Below are positions 32,710 through 45,519 of a stretch of DNA of 64,000 nt, piece by piece. This stretch comes from Capsicum annuum (lineage: Eukaryota; Streptophyta; Magnoliopsida; Solanales; Solanaceae). Below the pieces are notes generated by a model. It saw nothing but the letters and a program-made list of their open reading frames with translations, searched no databases and had not been told where the DNA came from. The stretch lies in assembly GCF_002878395.1 (NCBI RefSeq), contig NC_061121.1:11821983-11885982 (forward strand), given 5' to 3'. The first letter of the stretch is position 1; the number at the start of each line of letters is the position of its first letter. Made by a program: the position numbers and the translations under genes.

Positions 32710-33530
32710 GGGAAGCTGGATGCCTAAGTTGGACATCAGTTTGCTTTCAGACAACTTCGATATGCTGCAGGTCTTAAGCTGATAATTTATGCTGGCTTTA
32801 TTGAGTCGAGGGGTTCAGATGACAAAAGTCTAAACAGAGTTGTCCAGTTTACAAACTCGGACAAGGACAAATACAAGGATCCACGAGACCATTTCGCCAT
32901 AATTTAATTCCTAGAGAACTTATTCCAAGCGAGGCAAAGTTCTTATTACTTCTTACGCTGAACAAAATTAAGTCATATATAAGGATACTTTAGCTCATAA
33001 ATTTTCATTAAACGAACAAGAAGGACAATTTAGTGGATTCTGCCAATTGTTCACCTCATTGGTATATTAATACCATTTTCTCTTATGTAAATGATTTCCA
33101 TCCAGTGAAATAGTAATAAGGAAATAATGTCCACGTTAATAAAATAGATGAAGTACTTGTATGTTCTCTTAAACTACTTTCTTGTACCTTCCAAATCTTG
33201 TTGCGAAAATATTATAATTATAGATTTAGATAAATGGGGTACAATTATAAAATGTATTCGTAGATATCAATAGTACCAACTTCTCAACTAACATGTTTCA
33301 ATAACCCATGTATTTTATTGGAAAAAAAAAAAAAAATCATTATCCAAATATGTATAACAAGTCTTTAAGATACATACTATACCACACCCCCCACCCACCC
33401 AATCAAACTTTACTTAATTTTATCAATATAATTTCCAATGTCAACCATTATACAATGCCTTGATAACCAAGCAAAAGACATTATTTTATATGACTCTTTT
33501 CTTCTAAGAGCTGAAAAAAGGAAAGTCGTG
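32710..33530. other. 3' flank of the PPR gene
   Basis: The likely 3' UTR extends from the TAA at 32707-32709 through sequence with several AATAA-like signals (about 33100-33150). No clear polyadenylation site can be chosen. Nothing else recognised. Confidence 0.5.
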
Positions 33531-33695
33531 TGTTGTGGATAATTTCTAACTAAAGGTTTCGGGTCTGAGCCTGGATATGGAATAACACTTTTGTTAGGAA
33601 ACGTTCTATTTGAGACTTTTTTTGTGTAAATTCAAATTTAATATGTTCCAAAACAAATACCGAACAAACGGTGGGATCCAAAAACTGTGAAAGTT
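33530..33695 (+). mobile_element. SINE-like fragment
   Basis: It contains AAGGTTTCGGGTCTGAGCC (degenerate box B), AACACTTTTGTTAGGAAACG, TGTAAATTCAAATTTAAT and AAATACCGAACA, the body order seen in the fragment at 45345 and common in Solanaceae SINEs. No target duplication was found. Confidence 0.4.
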
Positions 33696-33989
33696 CAGGT
33701 TTGCTAGTTTCTCATAATTAAAGTATTTATACTTTTAATGAAAATAACTAAAATCTAAACAGTACATCAGTTACACTAAGTGAGCTGAAAATAAAATGGG
33801 CATCTTCTGTGTTGGGCCATCGTAAGCAATTGAGATAAAAGTGTAGAAATACCGTTTAGTGGCCACTTTTTGACGTAAATTTTCTACTGATAGCTTATTT
33901 GGATACAGCTATTTAATTTGTACCTATTTTTAAAAAAAGAAAAAAAAAAATATTACACATCTATCCACTTAGAAACAATTTTGTTATAT

Positions 33990-34310
33990 GGCAAACAACA
34001 TAAATCCCGATAATTTAAAGTTTACTTACAAAAAATTTCAATATTTTGCATAATTACTGAAAATTTCGATTTTAGGTATATCGAGATACATGATTAGCTC
34101 TCGATACATTCAAGGAAGATACAAATTTTTTTCTTTGTATAGATAAATAATTAGCTTTTGATACATTTTTTTTCGATTTTAGGTCCGTCGAGATACATAA
34201 CTAGCTACCGATACATCCAATAAAGATACATAATTAGTTGAAAGTTTTGTAATTACTTTATAAGAATAGGAATTTGTGTAAATATAATAAATTAAAATAT
34301 ATGTTTATAT
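33990..34310. repeat. GATACATAATTAG repeat element, copy 1
   Basis: Units of about 85-95 bp built from CGAGATACATGATTAGCTCT, CGATACATTCAAGGAAGATA and TTTCTTTGTATAGAT, ending TAGTTGAAAGTTTTGTAATT and TTTGTGTAAATAT. A second copy with one more unit lies at 56075-56440 in the same orientation. Confidence 0.75.
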
Positions 34311-34594
34311 TATTTTTCCTTGTTATATCTGAATGTTAGGATTAAAATGATTGAATTCACTCACATAGGACTGAATGTCAGAAAAAAAAAATGTCTGAAC
34401 TTTGTCTAAACATCACTCACAATTTTACATGTAACTTTAGAAACTACACATGTTTAAAGTTCTTTAAACTAATTTTGGTACGCTGCGGAATGACTTAAAT
34501 GGGAGTCTCAAAATCGAGTAAACATGAAAGAAACTAATTATGGGAGTCACTCTCTCACAAGAATTCATTATAATATATAAAAAAATATTTTCTT

Positions 34595-34596
34595 TA

Positions 34597-34627
<31 letters not shown>

Positions 34628-34632
34628 TATTT
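34595..34632. repeat. (TA)n microsatellite
   Basis: Perfect TA run; the ORF crossing it is not supported. Confidence 0.95.
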
Positions 34633-34849
34633 TTTATATTCTCTTCTCCTTATATAATAAAATATAGAGAAATATTTTCTTTAAAAAAATATTCTATTTT
34701 CTCTTCCTTTCTGTTGTGTGTCTGGCAGGAAAGTGAAATCCCATAAAGGAGGAAAAATTCCAAAGAGAGGAATAAAGGTGATGAAAATCTTCTCCTGTGC
34801 ATGTGAATCTCAGATTTTGTGGGTACTAAGAGCCGGATATGCTAAAAAA

Positions 34850-35885
34850 AATGGTTGAAAATAAAAATTCTTTAAAAGTGTTTTTGAAAGTGCTGAACTT
34901 ATTTTAAAAATAAGCAGTTAAGTGTTTGAATAAAAGTGCTGAAACTGAAAAAGTTATTGATGTGTTTAGTAAATAATACTTTTAAGCACTTGTTTTTTTG
35001 TCAAAATATCTGAAATATCCTTATAACCATTAATAATATATAGAGTTGATTATTATTAATTTTTATTGCTAAAATGATTCAAACTAAAATTAATATGTAT
35101 TTTAATATATATATATATATATATATATAAATATAAATATTTTCATGAATGACTATTAATTTGTGCGTTAAAAAAATATTTTTTTTAAGAGTTTAAGTGT
35201 TGAATGTTTGTGTTTGAAAAAGATAGTTATATATTTAAAGATTATTTGTTTCTTCATGATTCATATCATTAAGGTGCAATTTGTGACGACACTTCATGTT
35301 CTTATTAAACTGGACTTGTTGCTTTTAACCTTCGAGGATAGTGTTAATATATATGCCGAACTTATCATTAAGTAAAATATATATGTTACTAATCATTATA
35401 ATTACATTAATAGATAAATAGTTTCATACAAAAGAGGTACTAATATGGCTAGAGTTAAGTTCGCCATATTAGAGTAAATCTTGAAAGTATTAATCTTTTG
35501 ATTGTGTTTCAGGAAACGTTGAAATCCAATTTGCCTAAGGAGGAACATGTGTCCAGATTTCTTAAGAGAAAAAAGGCATTGAGAACCCCAGATACCAAAA
35601 TTAATCAAATAATGATATCAAAAAGATGATCTTCAACAAGAAGGTGAAAGGCTACAAGGGTAAATTTGGAATAAGGAATAATTATAAGGGACATAAATTT
35701 AATTTATTTGGTTAACTCTAATAGCTTATAATCTTCCGTACTTCTTATTTTTGACTTAAAGAAAAGCCAAAATTAATTTTTTTAAGCACTTATAAAATTT
35801 ACCAAATATTTTTTTAAGCAAAAAATAGCTTATGAGCTATTTTGATCAACTTAAAAACTAACCCAAACATCCACTAAAAGGGAAA
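34850..35885. repeat. possible MITE-type element (diverged)
   Basis: The left part carries AAAAGTGCTGAAACTG and TTTTAAGCACTTGTTTTTTT. The right part carries TTTTTAAGCACTTATAAAAT, AATAGCTTATGAGCTATTTT and CCCAAACATCCACT. Opposed AAGCACTT/GTGCT motifs and the AAACATCCAC end suggest a large degenerate inverted-terminal element. The boundaries are guesses. Confidence 0.3.
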
Positions 35886-36104
35886 AGGAAGGGTGAATAA
35901 ATTCATCAAATTAGTCTCATTTTATTTTCATCCTAACTCGTGTTTACATTAAATTAATAAATATGTGATTAGAGGCGAAACCAACAAAATTAATGATGTA
36001 AGTCAAAAATAATTGAACTTAATCAAGCCTAAATATTGTTTAATTTTGACTAATGAATTAATGTATACTTAATTTCACCTTATTAAATCACTTAGAATAT
36101 GTTT

Positions 36105-36545
36105 AGTACTTATGGAGGAAAATATTTTCACTAATTTTTTTTCTTATTTTTAGTGAGTTAATATGTCTCGAATGACCTTTTCTTTTTCTCTATTGAAAAA
36201 AAACAAGTTACTTAAAACACTAACTTTTCTATTGTACAAAGCGTAGAGAATAAAAGTTCCGCCAGTAACATTTCATTTTTATTGTCTTCTCCCCATCGCC
36301 AAACAATCCATACACGCCCTCCCACCACCCACTAACCACCTCACCACTACCCCAACCCCTCGGCTCCCATACCCACCTTCCACCCTACCCCCTCACTACC
36401 ACCTTTTCTACGCCCTAAATATTTGTATGGTAATATTTTATACTTTATTTACTTAATATTATAAAATAAATAGAAAAAAAGTATTTTGGTTCATAATTGG
36501 TAAGTAATATTCATGGAATAACTGATAAAGTTATTTCCATGTGCT
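36105..36545. repeat. MITE-like element with strand-biased C-rich core
   Basis: The flanking parts resemble GGAAAATATTTTCACTAA and an AATATTCATGGAATAACTGA tail. The centre (36295-36415) is strongly C-rich and G-poor (CACCACCCACTAACCACC, CCCCAACCCCTCGGC). This arrangement recurs in Solanaceae MITEs; the class is uncertain. Confidence 0.4.
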
Positions 36546-36717
36546 CAGAAAGGTCACAAGATCAAGATATAAAATAGTCGCTTACGGAGATACAGAACAA
36601 GAATGCGTACAATAGATCAGCCCTTATAATTCGATCCTTTCTCAGACTATGTTCGTAACAAAAGCTTATTACACCGTCTTGTTCTTTATTTTCGTTCGTA
36701 TCAAATACATCCGTAGT

Positions 36718-36907
36718 TAGGGGTGGAGCCAGCTTACGGTTAGAGGATTTATTCAAACCCCTTTCAATCAAAAAAATTATATTATTTATAAATGATTAAA
36801 TTTATTTTTAATGTATATATTATAGATATTGAACCCTCTTCAACTAGTTCATATATTTATCTTTTATATTTTAAACCTCAAAATAAAAATTCTGACTCCA
36901 TCATTGT
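36718..36907. mobile_element. short MITE with GGTGGAGCCAG ends
   Basis: It starts AGGGGTGGAGCCAGCTTAC and ends AAATTCTGACTCCATCATT. The ends are imperfect inverted repeats (GGTGGAGCCAG against CTGACTCCATCA). The interior TTCAAACCCCTTTCAATC and ATTGAACCCTCTTCAACT is familiar from plant short interspersed repeats of the 'GGCGGAGCCAG' kind. No ORF. Confidence 0.55.
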
Positions 36908-36909
36908 TC

Positions 36910-38818
36910 TTACGCCCTTAGTGATATAGGGTGCCTTTTAATGAATGTCACTCTCAATGCTTGGGCATACCCTTTTCCTACTTTATAGTATTGCTGAATT
37001 AAATTAAATTCTTGTTATCCATTTATAAGAGGGACACATAAGGGATTCTCAGCAGATTTTGTTTATCCTTTCCTATGTATGTAACAACCATACAAATTTA
37101 GAGGGAACATATATTAGTACTTCTTTCTGTTACTTTCTCAGTATACCAAGTTGCATGTTTGTTACTTATTATAAATTACTCCCTCCTCTCTCCATCTTAT
37201 GAAATTTTTGTTATAGCATTTATAATCGCTTTCGATTTAGGTGGGCAACCTGACAAATATATATTTATAGGAACTAGCTAATCGATTTCCCGAATAAAAC
37301 TGTAAGAATTTGGAAAGGTAAATATGAACTAAAGGCTAAACAATTCTCTTGAACTATAAAAAATTCACTTAAATTATTTTGTACTATGAAAAAGGTCACA
37401 ATAATTTAATTAATATGGACTAAAGCGAGTAGTAATTAATGCTTTTTTTGTTTCCTAATGCAACACATTATGGACCAAATTAGTTTGGATAAAACTCATT
37501 TATTTGAATTGCATGGTGGAAGACATCGCTCATTTCGTTTTTACTTGTTCGCTATATTAAAACTAAATTTTCATTTTCATTTTCATTTTCATTTATCCAC
37601 TTTAGCATATCAAGAAGAGAATGATATTTTTTTCCAAGTTTAATCATTAATAGCAATTATTCATCTCTCAACTATTTCTCATTACTTGAGATTATATACT
37701 AATTAACATGAATATTATAATGAAATAAAAATTTTAAGAGTATTTATTATTCTTAAAAAATGTGCAAAATATATTATGAACAAATAAAAGTGAACAAAAG
37801 AGTTCTATTTAACCATGCTCCATTTCTTTAAAGTAGATTTTATTCCTTTGATTAATAACTTGTCTACTGATGATAAAGTAAAAGTATACAAAATAAGTAA
37901 ACTTACGAAATAATCAAATATTTTTTAAAGTGTTAATTAGTGCATGAAAATCATGACATGTTTAAAAGCGTTAGAAACACGTACGATACACACTTTTGCC
38001 TTACTTGTAATAAAAGTTTCCCCATAATACCATAATAAATCAACAAAAACAATTCATATCATGAAATTATTTATTCATCATAATACCTAGCTAGCTAGCT
38101 GCTTTTCGTTGAAGAAAAATAAATCATAGTTATGATCTAGACTTAATTTAGAAGAAATGGATATGCAAAATCAATAACTCTCAGATTGAGCCAATATATA
38201 CTTTAGTTATTTTTAAAGGATGTGTTACATATTAAGTCGGTCAGTTAAAATAATTATATTCGTTAGTTCAATATACAGAAATATATGCTGCTATTTCGTA
38301 TCAGAAATGTACAGTTAATATATTTCATATAATAATATACATTTGTTGGTTGTTACACTTATTTTGATGGGCGACTATACAGCATATATACTTTACTGCT
38401 TACTTTACTGCTTGTCGTGAGACATTATTTGGTTTATTAAACATTGTATATATAAGTTAGCTTTTAATATTATTTAATTAATGAATTAGGTTAAACAATC
38501 ATGTTTCATATGGAGCTATAATTACTAGTTTAATTCTTAACTTAAACTGTCGTGTTTTCAGAAATTAGTGGTTATTTTATTTGCTTCATTATATGTCTTA
38601 AGTTCATATATAGAATAATATACCCGTCCAATTTACGTGTGAATTTTAAAATGGGATTACACTTACAAATATGAATAATGGTTACAAAAAGATTTCACAA
38701 TCGTATTGAATTAGTTCACATGTTGTTTTAGAAGTTATAGTTTGGCCAAATTTTTAGAAAACTAAAAGTGCTGAATTTTTGCCTTAATAAACGCTTAATT
38801 CTAGAGGGTAATTGATGC
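36910..38818. other. AT-rich spacer, no gene
   Basis: One CTCCCTCC Stowaway-like half-end occurs near 37180 and a TTTCATTTTCATTTTC run at about 37570. Nothing else can be supported, and the ORF at 37458-37643 has no family features. Confidence 0.5.
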
Positions 38819-38826
38819 GTTAGATT

Positions 38827-39374
38827 CAAGGGCGGCTCAACGCGAATTGTGGCCTAAAGCCAACTTTAAGAAGAGGCCTTAAATTTAATTGATAAAATTA
38901 TAAATATATTTATTTGATTTCTTTTCTTTTTGTTTTATGGTGATGGTGTACATGTCATCTTGTATGTATATTGACTATTCATGTTACTACACGTTAGTGC
39001 TTATTAGTATATAGTTTTTGAACTTGATGTTAGTTTTTGAATATCTAAATTTTAAATATTGTATTAATCTAATCTTATTTAGCTTCAAAAATTAATCAAA
39101 TTAACCGTCGAAATAAAAAAATTGCATAAATTGAGACGAAAGGAATATTTATTTGAATAATGTCTACTTGTTTCTACATAAACTCAATAAAATATTTAAA
39201 AGACATGCATAAATTTTATTCTTTTAACGAAATAAGGATACTAATTCTCTAATATATGATACTAATTCTCTAATATATACTATATAATATTAAATATTAG
39301 TGAGAATATGTGGCCTTTAATTTCGGGGGGCCTAAAGCCATGGCTTTAATTGCTTCCCCCTTGAGCCGGCACTG
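38827..39374. mobile_element. hAT-type MITE, 548 bp, 8-bp target duplication
   Basis: The target duplication GTTAGATT is perfect (38819-38826 and 39375-39382). Terminal repeats are CAAGGGCGGCTCAA on the left and CAGTGCCGGCTCAA (reverse complement of the right end). The CAGNG-type tip and 8-bp duplication are hAT hallmarks. Subterminal TGGCCTAAAGCCA motifs occur at both ends. No transposase, so non-autonomous. Confidence 0.9.
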
Positions 39375-39384
39375 GTTAGATTGA

Positions 39385-42030
39385 GTTTTTATATTAGGAA
39401 CAATATAAATATTTTTAGATGGTAACAGAAGTTAAAATAGTACGCTTTTATCAAAAAGCACTCTGAGATTCCTGATTAAAATTTTAAGTTTTTGAAGTTA
39501 TGTTATTTGTTATTTAAGGTTGCGGTTGAATATGCATTTTACATGAAAATATTTAAAGATCAGTTTTTCAAAAATCGATCAAGTTTCATGGTCAAACAAA
39601 ATTTTAAAGACAAAACTTTTAAATCTGATCCAAAATCAAGGCCAAGCGCGAGCTGTGATTATAATTTTGTCAAAAATGTTGTTGAAATAATTTAACCAAA
39701 TATAAATTGCTACTCTCCATAAGTAATTTTTTCAAAAAAAAAAAATCATTTTTAATAATTCTTTTAATAAAAAACTAATCAATTCTTTTTGAAAAAAAAT
39801 GGTGAAAGGCTATTCGATTAATAAGTCGGACACTTGTTCTGGTTTAGTCAAGCCTTTTTTTTTTAAATAGTCTTTGGAAATGATTTATTTCCCAAAAATG
39901 ATCTTGTATGAAAAATATAGATTTTCAACTAATTATTTGTGGCTTTCCTTTAAAGCAAGGAAAACATTCTGAAAAGAAATAACGATGTTGTCAGAAATTA
40001 CAGACAAAGACACGTCCTTTTTAAGCTTTCTGACGTGGATGATGACCTGGCACTTTTTAAAGACAAATCTAGAGTGCCCTTTGAACAATATGAATAGCCA
40101 AAAATTAAAAAATAAATATTAAATATAAATAAATAAAAAGAGAAGAATTAATTGAAGAAAAAGTTAAAAAGAATAAGATGGTCCATAATATAATAACGTG
40201 AAAACTTATAAGAAAAAGTTCTGCTGAAAAACACTGGCACGAGTCACGTGCATTAGTGTGGTTTTCAAGATCTACAATATTTTTAATAATAATTGTTTGT
40301 TAGAGTATAATATACGTAATAAATAAAATATTCCATCTCTTTCGTTTCAGTTATTTTGCTTACTAAAAATAACAGATTCCAAAATAATTCTCAATAATAA
40401 TAATAACGTATTCAGTGTAATTCTACAAGTGAATCTGAAGAGAATTATATGCACACAAATCTTATTCTATCTTAAAAAATAAAGATGTTATTTTTGATAT
40501 ATCTTAACTATAAAAAAGACCGAAAAAGAAAATAAGGAGAGTAAAGTCATGGCAAAAACTAAACTTAAAAAAGTACGACCAAATATTAATTAAAGAACAA
40601 TTATTACAGTAAAATAAAAAAGAATAATTGGGTAGAAAATAAAAAGTACTAACCAAAAGTGGAATAAAATGTGATGAAAAGAAAGTGGTATTGAATTTTT
40701 GAATTAAGATCAAGAATAATTTAATCAATTACCTGTTTAGTAGTTAATATTTTTTTAAATAGCATGAAAAAAAAGTATAAAATATATAGGAAGGAATTCA
40801 ATTTTTCGTGTAGGATACTTTGATGATTATATGAATCGATGTTATGCATGCATGTATGAGCAATTAGAACATTCATGGAATTAGATTCTCTATACATCTA
40901 TTTTAATATGTAAATAAAGATTTGAGAAGGATTAATTAAGAATAATGTGGTGTGATAGCTAAGATCTCTTTAATTTTAATTCGATGCCTATTTTATCTAT
41001 ATAAATTCAAATTTTCTCTTAATTAAATACATATATAGTAATTGATCCATAATGTACAATTAAAACACATATACAGAATATATGTATATATAACATAATA
41101 GCAATTTTATTTTACTTTTTTATTCGGTGTCCGATATCTCCTTTAAATCATAATTAATTCTAATTTACACCAAATAATTTCCCTTAAAAAGTAAAACGTT
41201 TGCATTCAACTTGATACTCGAAATAGTACTTAAATTTTCTTGAAAAGAAAAAGTAATTCAGTTAATAAAGTACAAATTTATACACATAGGGCTTTGACCT
41301 AGCTAGACGAATAATTTTTTTTTCATATAGAGCTAGACAAATACTTAAAAAAGCTTCTTTTTAATTAGCCTTTTTAGTCTAAAACAGACAAATTTAGGGT
41401 GGACTTATGATCTATGCATGGTTGGTCTCTTTTCTACCAATAGTGATATGGTTAAATATATAATTTGTACATTTTTTTTTTGGTTATTTTGAAAGTTATA
41501 TATCATTTCTTGTTTCTTGAATATTTCTTGGTTTTGTCATGCAAATTTCTCGACATTTTCTTTATATTTTCGAGGTTAAGCTTGATATATATCATGATTC
41601 ATGTCAAAAAGCCTTGTAGAATGAAATGTCACTAGATTTTGGGTTTTGTATATTTACTTCAACATATGAGTTTATAGAATAACAAGAGTTATGGTAGATT
41701 TAGTAAGTAGTGTCAGAATGTGCCTTGAATTTTCTATTTTATTTGATTTCTGTCATAATTAGAATTATTTGAAAAAAGATTTGCTTGTTGGAATAAAAGA
41801 TCTCTTTTTCTTATTAGGTTTGTAGTCTTATTTTATCTCTCTCCTCAATTCATGATACAATAACATTCATAATGTAGTTGTTTAAGAGTTTTGTTTAGGG
41901 AGAGATTTTCTCAGTTTTATATTTAGGCCAATTGGTCAATCATAAATATCCTTTTTAGTTTAGTTTTGTGTTATTGAATTATCACCGTCTTGATTTGTAA
42001 ATTTTATGCTTCCGCGCATGACGCCCTCTC
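39385..42030. other. AT-rich spacer, no gene recognised
   Basis: No homology-bearing ORF, no clear repeat boundary. Short palindromic stretches and poly-A/T runs only. Confidence 0.5.
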
Positions 42031-42044
42031 GATTTCGAACCCAA

Positions 42045-42185
42045 CAACTAATATTTCATCCTTAATCAGAGGGTTTCGAGTTCGAGTCGACTTGTCAAGG
42101 AGCGCTTTACTCCAATATGAGACTTTCTGATATGAATTCAAATTCAATTGATCGAGCTTCGATATGAATACCAAAAACCACTTTT
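42045..42185 (+). mobile_element. SINE-like fragment
   Basis: GGGTTTCGAGTTCGAGTCGA is a good pol III box B. It is followed by GGAGCGCTTTACTCC, GAGACTTTCTGATATGAATT and CGAGCTTCGATATGAATACC, a body typical of a Solanaceae SINE family. The 5' end is eroded. Confidence 0.5.
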
Positions 42186-42825
42186 GAAAACCGAAAAAAA
42201 AAATTATAATAAAAGAGCTATGCTTCCAATTGACATATATATGTTGACCAAAAAAGTCTGGCCATAAAGAGAAATATTTTCAACATTGAGACTCATAGCC
42301 TATAGGCAAGACATTATATTTAACTGAATAAATTTGTCATGCTACTTTAATTTATCTTTTTAATTATCACCTAGGCATGCCTAAAAGCAAAGGTTGATTA
42401 GGAATATCACTTGAAAGCTGTGATCTTAGTTTAAAAAATAAAAGACAAATTGTTTGCATTCACCAGAAATTAATTGAGCAGACAATTTCCTGGACTTTAG
42501 CTCTAATGTCGTTAAAATTAAATTAGGTTACATTGTAAATTAAAAACATAACTTTGCGTCTATAAATACTACTTATTTAATTTATATTTACTAAAATTGA
42601 AAAAAGTCTAAAAGTTGGAATAAAAGAAAAAAGAAAAGAGTGAAAAAATCTATTTATCTCTATGAGAATGTAATGCGCAACTTCACTGCAAAAAATAAGA
42701 ATTAGCTCTGAAATTTATTGGCAAATAGTTTAGGTTTTTTTTTGGTGATATTTGTTGACTATTATTAAGGTCGACAAATTGGTGCATCAATATTTTCCAT
42801 GACAAGAGATATAATCCACGAGGAC

Positions 42826-43155
42826 ATAATACATAAGCAAATATTTAAATTTGGTCTCAGCTGATAAGTAAACACTTTAATTTTGAGAGTACATATTCAG
42901 ACATCTCAAACTTGCCTCGGTGTCAACTGGCAAATTAACATCTCAACTTGTTCTTACTGTGTCTCGTGGACAACCAATATTGACATGATAAATGAATTTT
43001 ACAGGTTTTTAAATAATTATTTTTTAAATTGGAGTGTTTAATTAACACATGATAAGACGATTGAAGTGTCTAGCTATATATGTATGCTCAAAATTAGTTA
43101 AAGTGTTTACTTGTTAGGTGGGACGAGTTTGAATGTTTGATTATGCATGTATTAT
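42826..43155. mobile_element. MITE with about 50-bp TIRs, copy 1
   Basis: The left end AATACATAAGCAAATATTTA...GATAAGTAAACAC is matched by the reverse complement of GTGTTTACTTGTTAGGTGGG...TTATGCATGTATT. The interior TTTTGAGAGTACATATTCAG and GTGTCTCGTGGACA also occurs in copy 2 at 49605-49925. Confidence 0.75.
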
Positions 43156-43397
43156 CCCACTGACAAGGTAAGGGGCACATTTTAAAGTGCCCATTATGGT
43201 ATAGAATACAAATATATAAAATATATGTCAACTCTATTATTGACAATTATTCCTAGCAGGTGGAAAACAACTCTTCTCCATAATCCATATATATCCACTT
43301 TTATAATTTTCTTCCATTATATTGAGGAGAATAATTCAAATACCAAAGGTGAATGGAAGGCAAAGTATCATGTTTCTTGTGGGACTTTTTTGTGTGT

Positions 43398-43401
<4 letters not shown>

Positions 43402-43446
<45 letters not shown>

Positions 43447-43553
43447 GGNNNNNNNNNNNNNNNNNNNNNNNNNNNNNNNNNNNNNNNNNNNNNNNNNNNN
43501 NNNNNNNNNNNNNNNNNNNNNNNNNNNNNNNNNNNNNNNNNNNNNNNNTGTGT

Positions 43554-43592
<39 letters not shown>
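43402..43592. repeat. (TA)n microsatellite split by an assembly gap
   Basis: TGTGTGTTTATATATATA followed by a long TA run occurs on both sides of 100 Ns (43449-43548). The ORFs read through the Ns are artefacts. Confidence 0.95.
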
Positions 43593-43595
<3 letters not shown>

Positions 43596-43847
43596 CCCTT
43601 GAGCTTTACAAATTTCCTTTTACAATGGAAATGTTTCCAACGTTTTTTTTCTCAATACTTTTTAGTCAACTCATTTTAAGGATAAATTGTTATTTTGTCT
43701 AAGGAATCTTTGTATACACTTCATATGTTGTACATTCGACAGGGTTTGTTGGGATGGAGGATTTTCTGTAACTAATTTATGTCTTGCTCTAGTGAGAAAA
43801 AGAAAAAAAAAATGAAAAAATTTTGTAAAAATGAAATTGAGGAGGAG

Positions 43848-43866
43848 GAGGGGGGGGGGGGGGGGG
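43848..43866 (+). repeat. poly-G tract
   Basis: A G homopolymer of about 17 within GGAGGAGGAGG...AAAAAAAA. Sequencing error is likely to affect its length. Confidence 0.85.
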
Positions 43867-44049
43867 AAAAAAAAATTTTTTTTTAGTTTTAATATCCCTA
43901 TTGACCCTATCTCAATAGAAAAGGGGGAAAAAATGGGGTTGGGTGGGTGGGGGTGTTTAAATTTGAAAATCATAGAAAATGTTGAATTTCCCTCCTAGTA
44001 GAAAGAATTGTGTTTAAGTTTATTATATATTTTTTAAAAAAAGGAAAGG

Positions 44050-44452
44050 ATAAAAAAATGTTCGTAAATTATGTGAAATTGAACAAAAATATCTGTTGTT
44101 AATAGTTTGGTCTAAAAATATTCTTATCGTTAATAGTTTGATCCAAAATTGCTTCTATTATTAGTTGATTAGTATCGTCTAGCACATAAGCAGAATATTA
44201 TGCATTAGTTGTTGCTACTTCTGAAATGAAATCGGTCCAGCTTCTCCTTCGAGAGATTGGATGCTTCACTACCTTCCTTCCCATTTTCTGCGTGATAATT
44301 TTAGTACCACCTATTTAACTACTAAATATTAATCCCATTATTCATTTTCGAATTATAGGGATATTTTTGGACCAAACTATTGACAACAATAATAATATTA
44401 ACAGGGAACATTTATGTGTTCAGTTTCATAATTTCAAGACATTTTTTTACCC
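44050..44452. mobile_element. small TIR element carrying a copia RNase H fragment
   Basis: The left end (TAAAAAAATGTTCGTAAATT...GTTGTTAATAGTTTGGTCTA, 44050-44133) is matched in inverted orientation by the right end (44347-44452; reverse complement TAAAAAAATGTCTTGAAATT...GTTGTCAATAGTTTGGTCCA). Between them, 44163-44310 encodes SSST-stop-AEYYALVVATSEM, KSVQLLLREIGC, the S(S)TEAEYRAL region of copia RNase H. The TIR style is Mutator-like. Capture and recopying of a gene fragment inside TIRs is known for Pack-MULEs; here the cargo is from a retrotransposon. Confidence 0.65.
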
Positions 44453-45344
44453 TCTTACTAGAAAAAACAAAAGAATTATATCGATGTAATGTAAAAGCAG
44501 TTACAACAATATCAATGGAATCTTCCTCTTTAACTAAATTGAGCTTTCGGATTCGAGCCTTATCAATAAAGTCATTGTTACTAAGGAATGATTTATATTT
44601 TCTGACATGAATCAAATTAGTTTGGTTTCAAATCAACCATCGACACTGAATAGAAAACAAAAAATGAAAAGGAATAGAATAAAACCACAGTCTTCCCTCT
44701 ACATGAAAACAAAAACTATATATAGATGAAATATTTACCCTACAACAACTTGAAGAACATTGACATACAAATCAATATTAATAGAATCCAAGATTTTGTT
44801 TTGTTTTTAAGAAAATATATATTGATAGTAACTACTCAAGCTAGCTAGAAATTGTCCAAAAATAGTTCATGGACCATAAAATCTTATTAATTCAATTAAA
44901 AAAAAAAAAAAAACCTACATATATTACAACAATGAGTAAGACAATTTCTCTGATTTTCTTGGCACTCCCACACCTTCAAAATTTTTTTAATATTTTGGAT
45001 TATGACACCCTAGCTAGGTGCTTGTGTGTAAGTTCTATCTTATAGGGTTTTAGGTTTTCTCCCATTTAAATTGTTTTAAAATTTTGTTATTTAATTACAC
45101 AATCTATATTACCTACACATATATATTATTCATGGTACTGAATAAATTAATTACACTAGCTTTTGTGTGGGTGTATCTCTGCATGCATAATTATGTTACA
45201 TCATACAAGTACCTTAATTAATTGTAAATCAAATCTAACTTCTTGTGTACTATATGTTACTTTTATAGCCACAAAAGATGTAACAGCATATGTGTAATAA
45301 TAAAGTGCCAGCTACAACTTGCTAAGAAAGTGTAGAATTATATT

Positions 45345-45515
45345 GTTACGTATGGAGAAGGATCGTGGTAGAGTGATAAATATGTTTTTATTCTTCATTA
45401 AAGACCTTGTATTCGAACCCTGCATGCTGGATACAAAATTACTTTTGTTAGGAAATTTTTACTCTCTTATGGTGAAATTTTTTGACACAAATTCAAATTC
45501 AATTGAACCCTAATA
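45345..45515 (+). mobile_element. SINE-like element
   Basis: A box A-like GGATCGTGGTAGAGTGATAA and box B-like CCTTGTATTCGAACCCTGCA are spaced as in tRNA-derived SINEs. TTACTTTTGTTAGGAAATTT and CACAAATTCAAATTCAATTG follow. No target duplication was resolved. Confidence 0.5.
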
Positions 45516-45519
45516 TACA

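Noticed and set aside
43225..43702. ORFs of 122 and 126 aa crossing the third gap
   Set aside because: They read through Ns and TA microsatellite (Ile-Tyr repeats); no real coding evidence.
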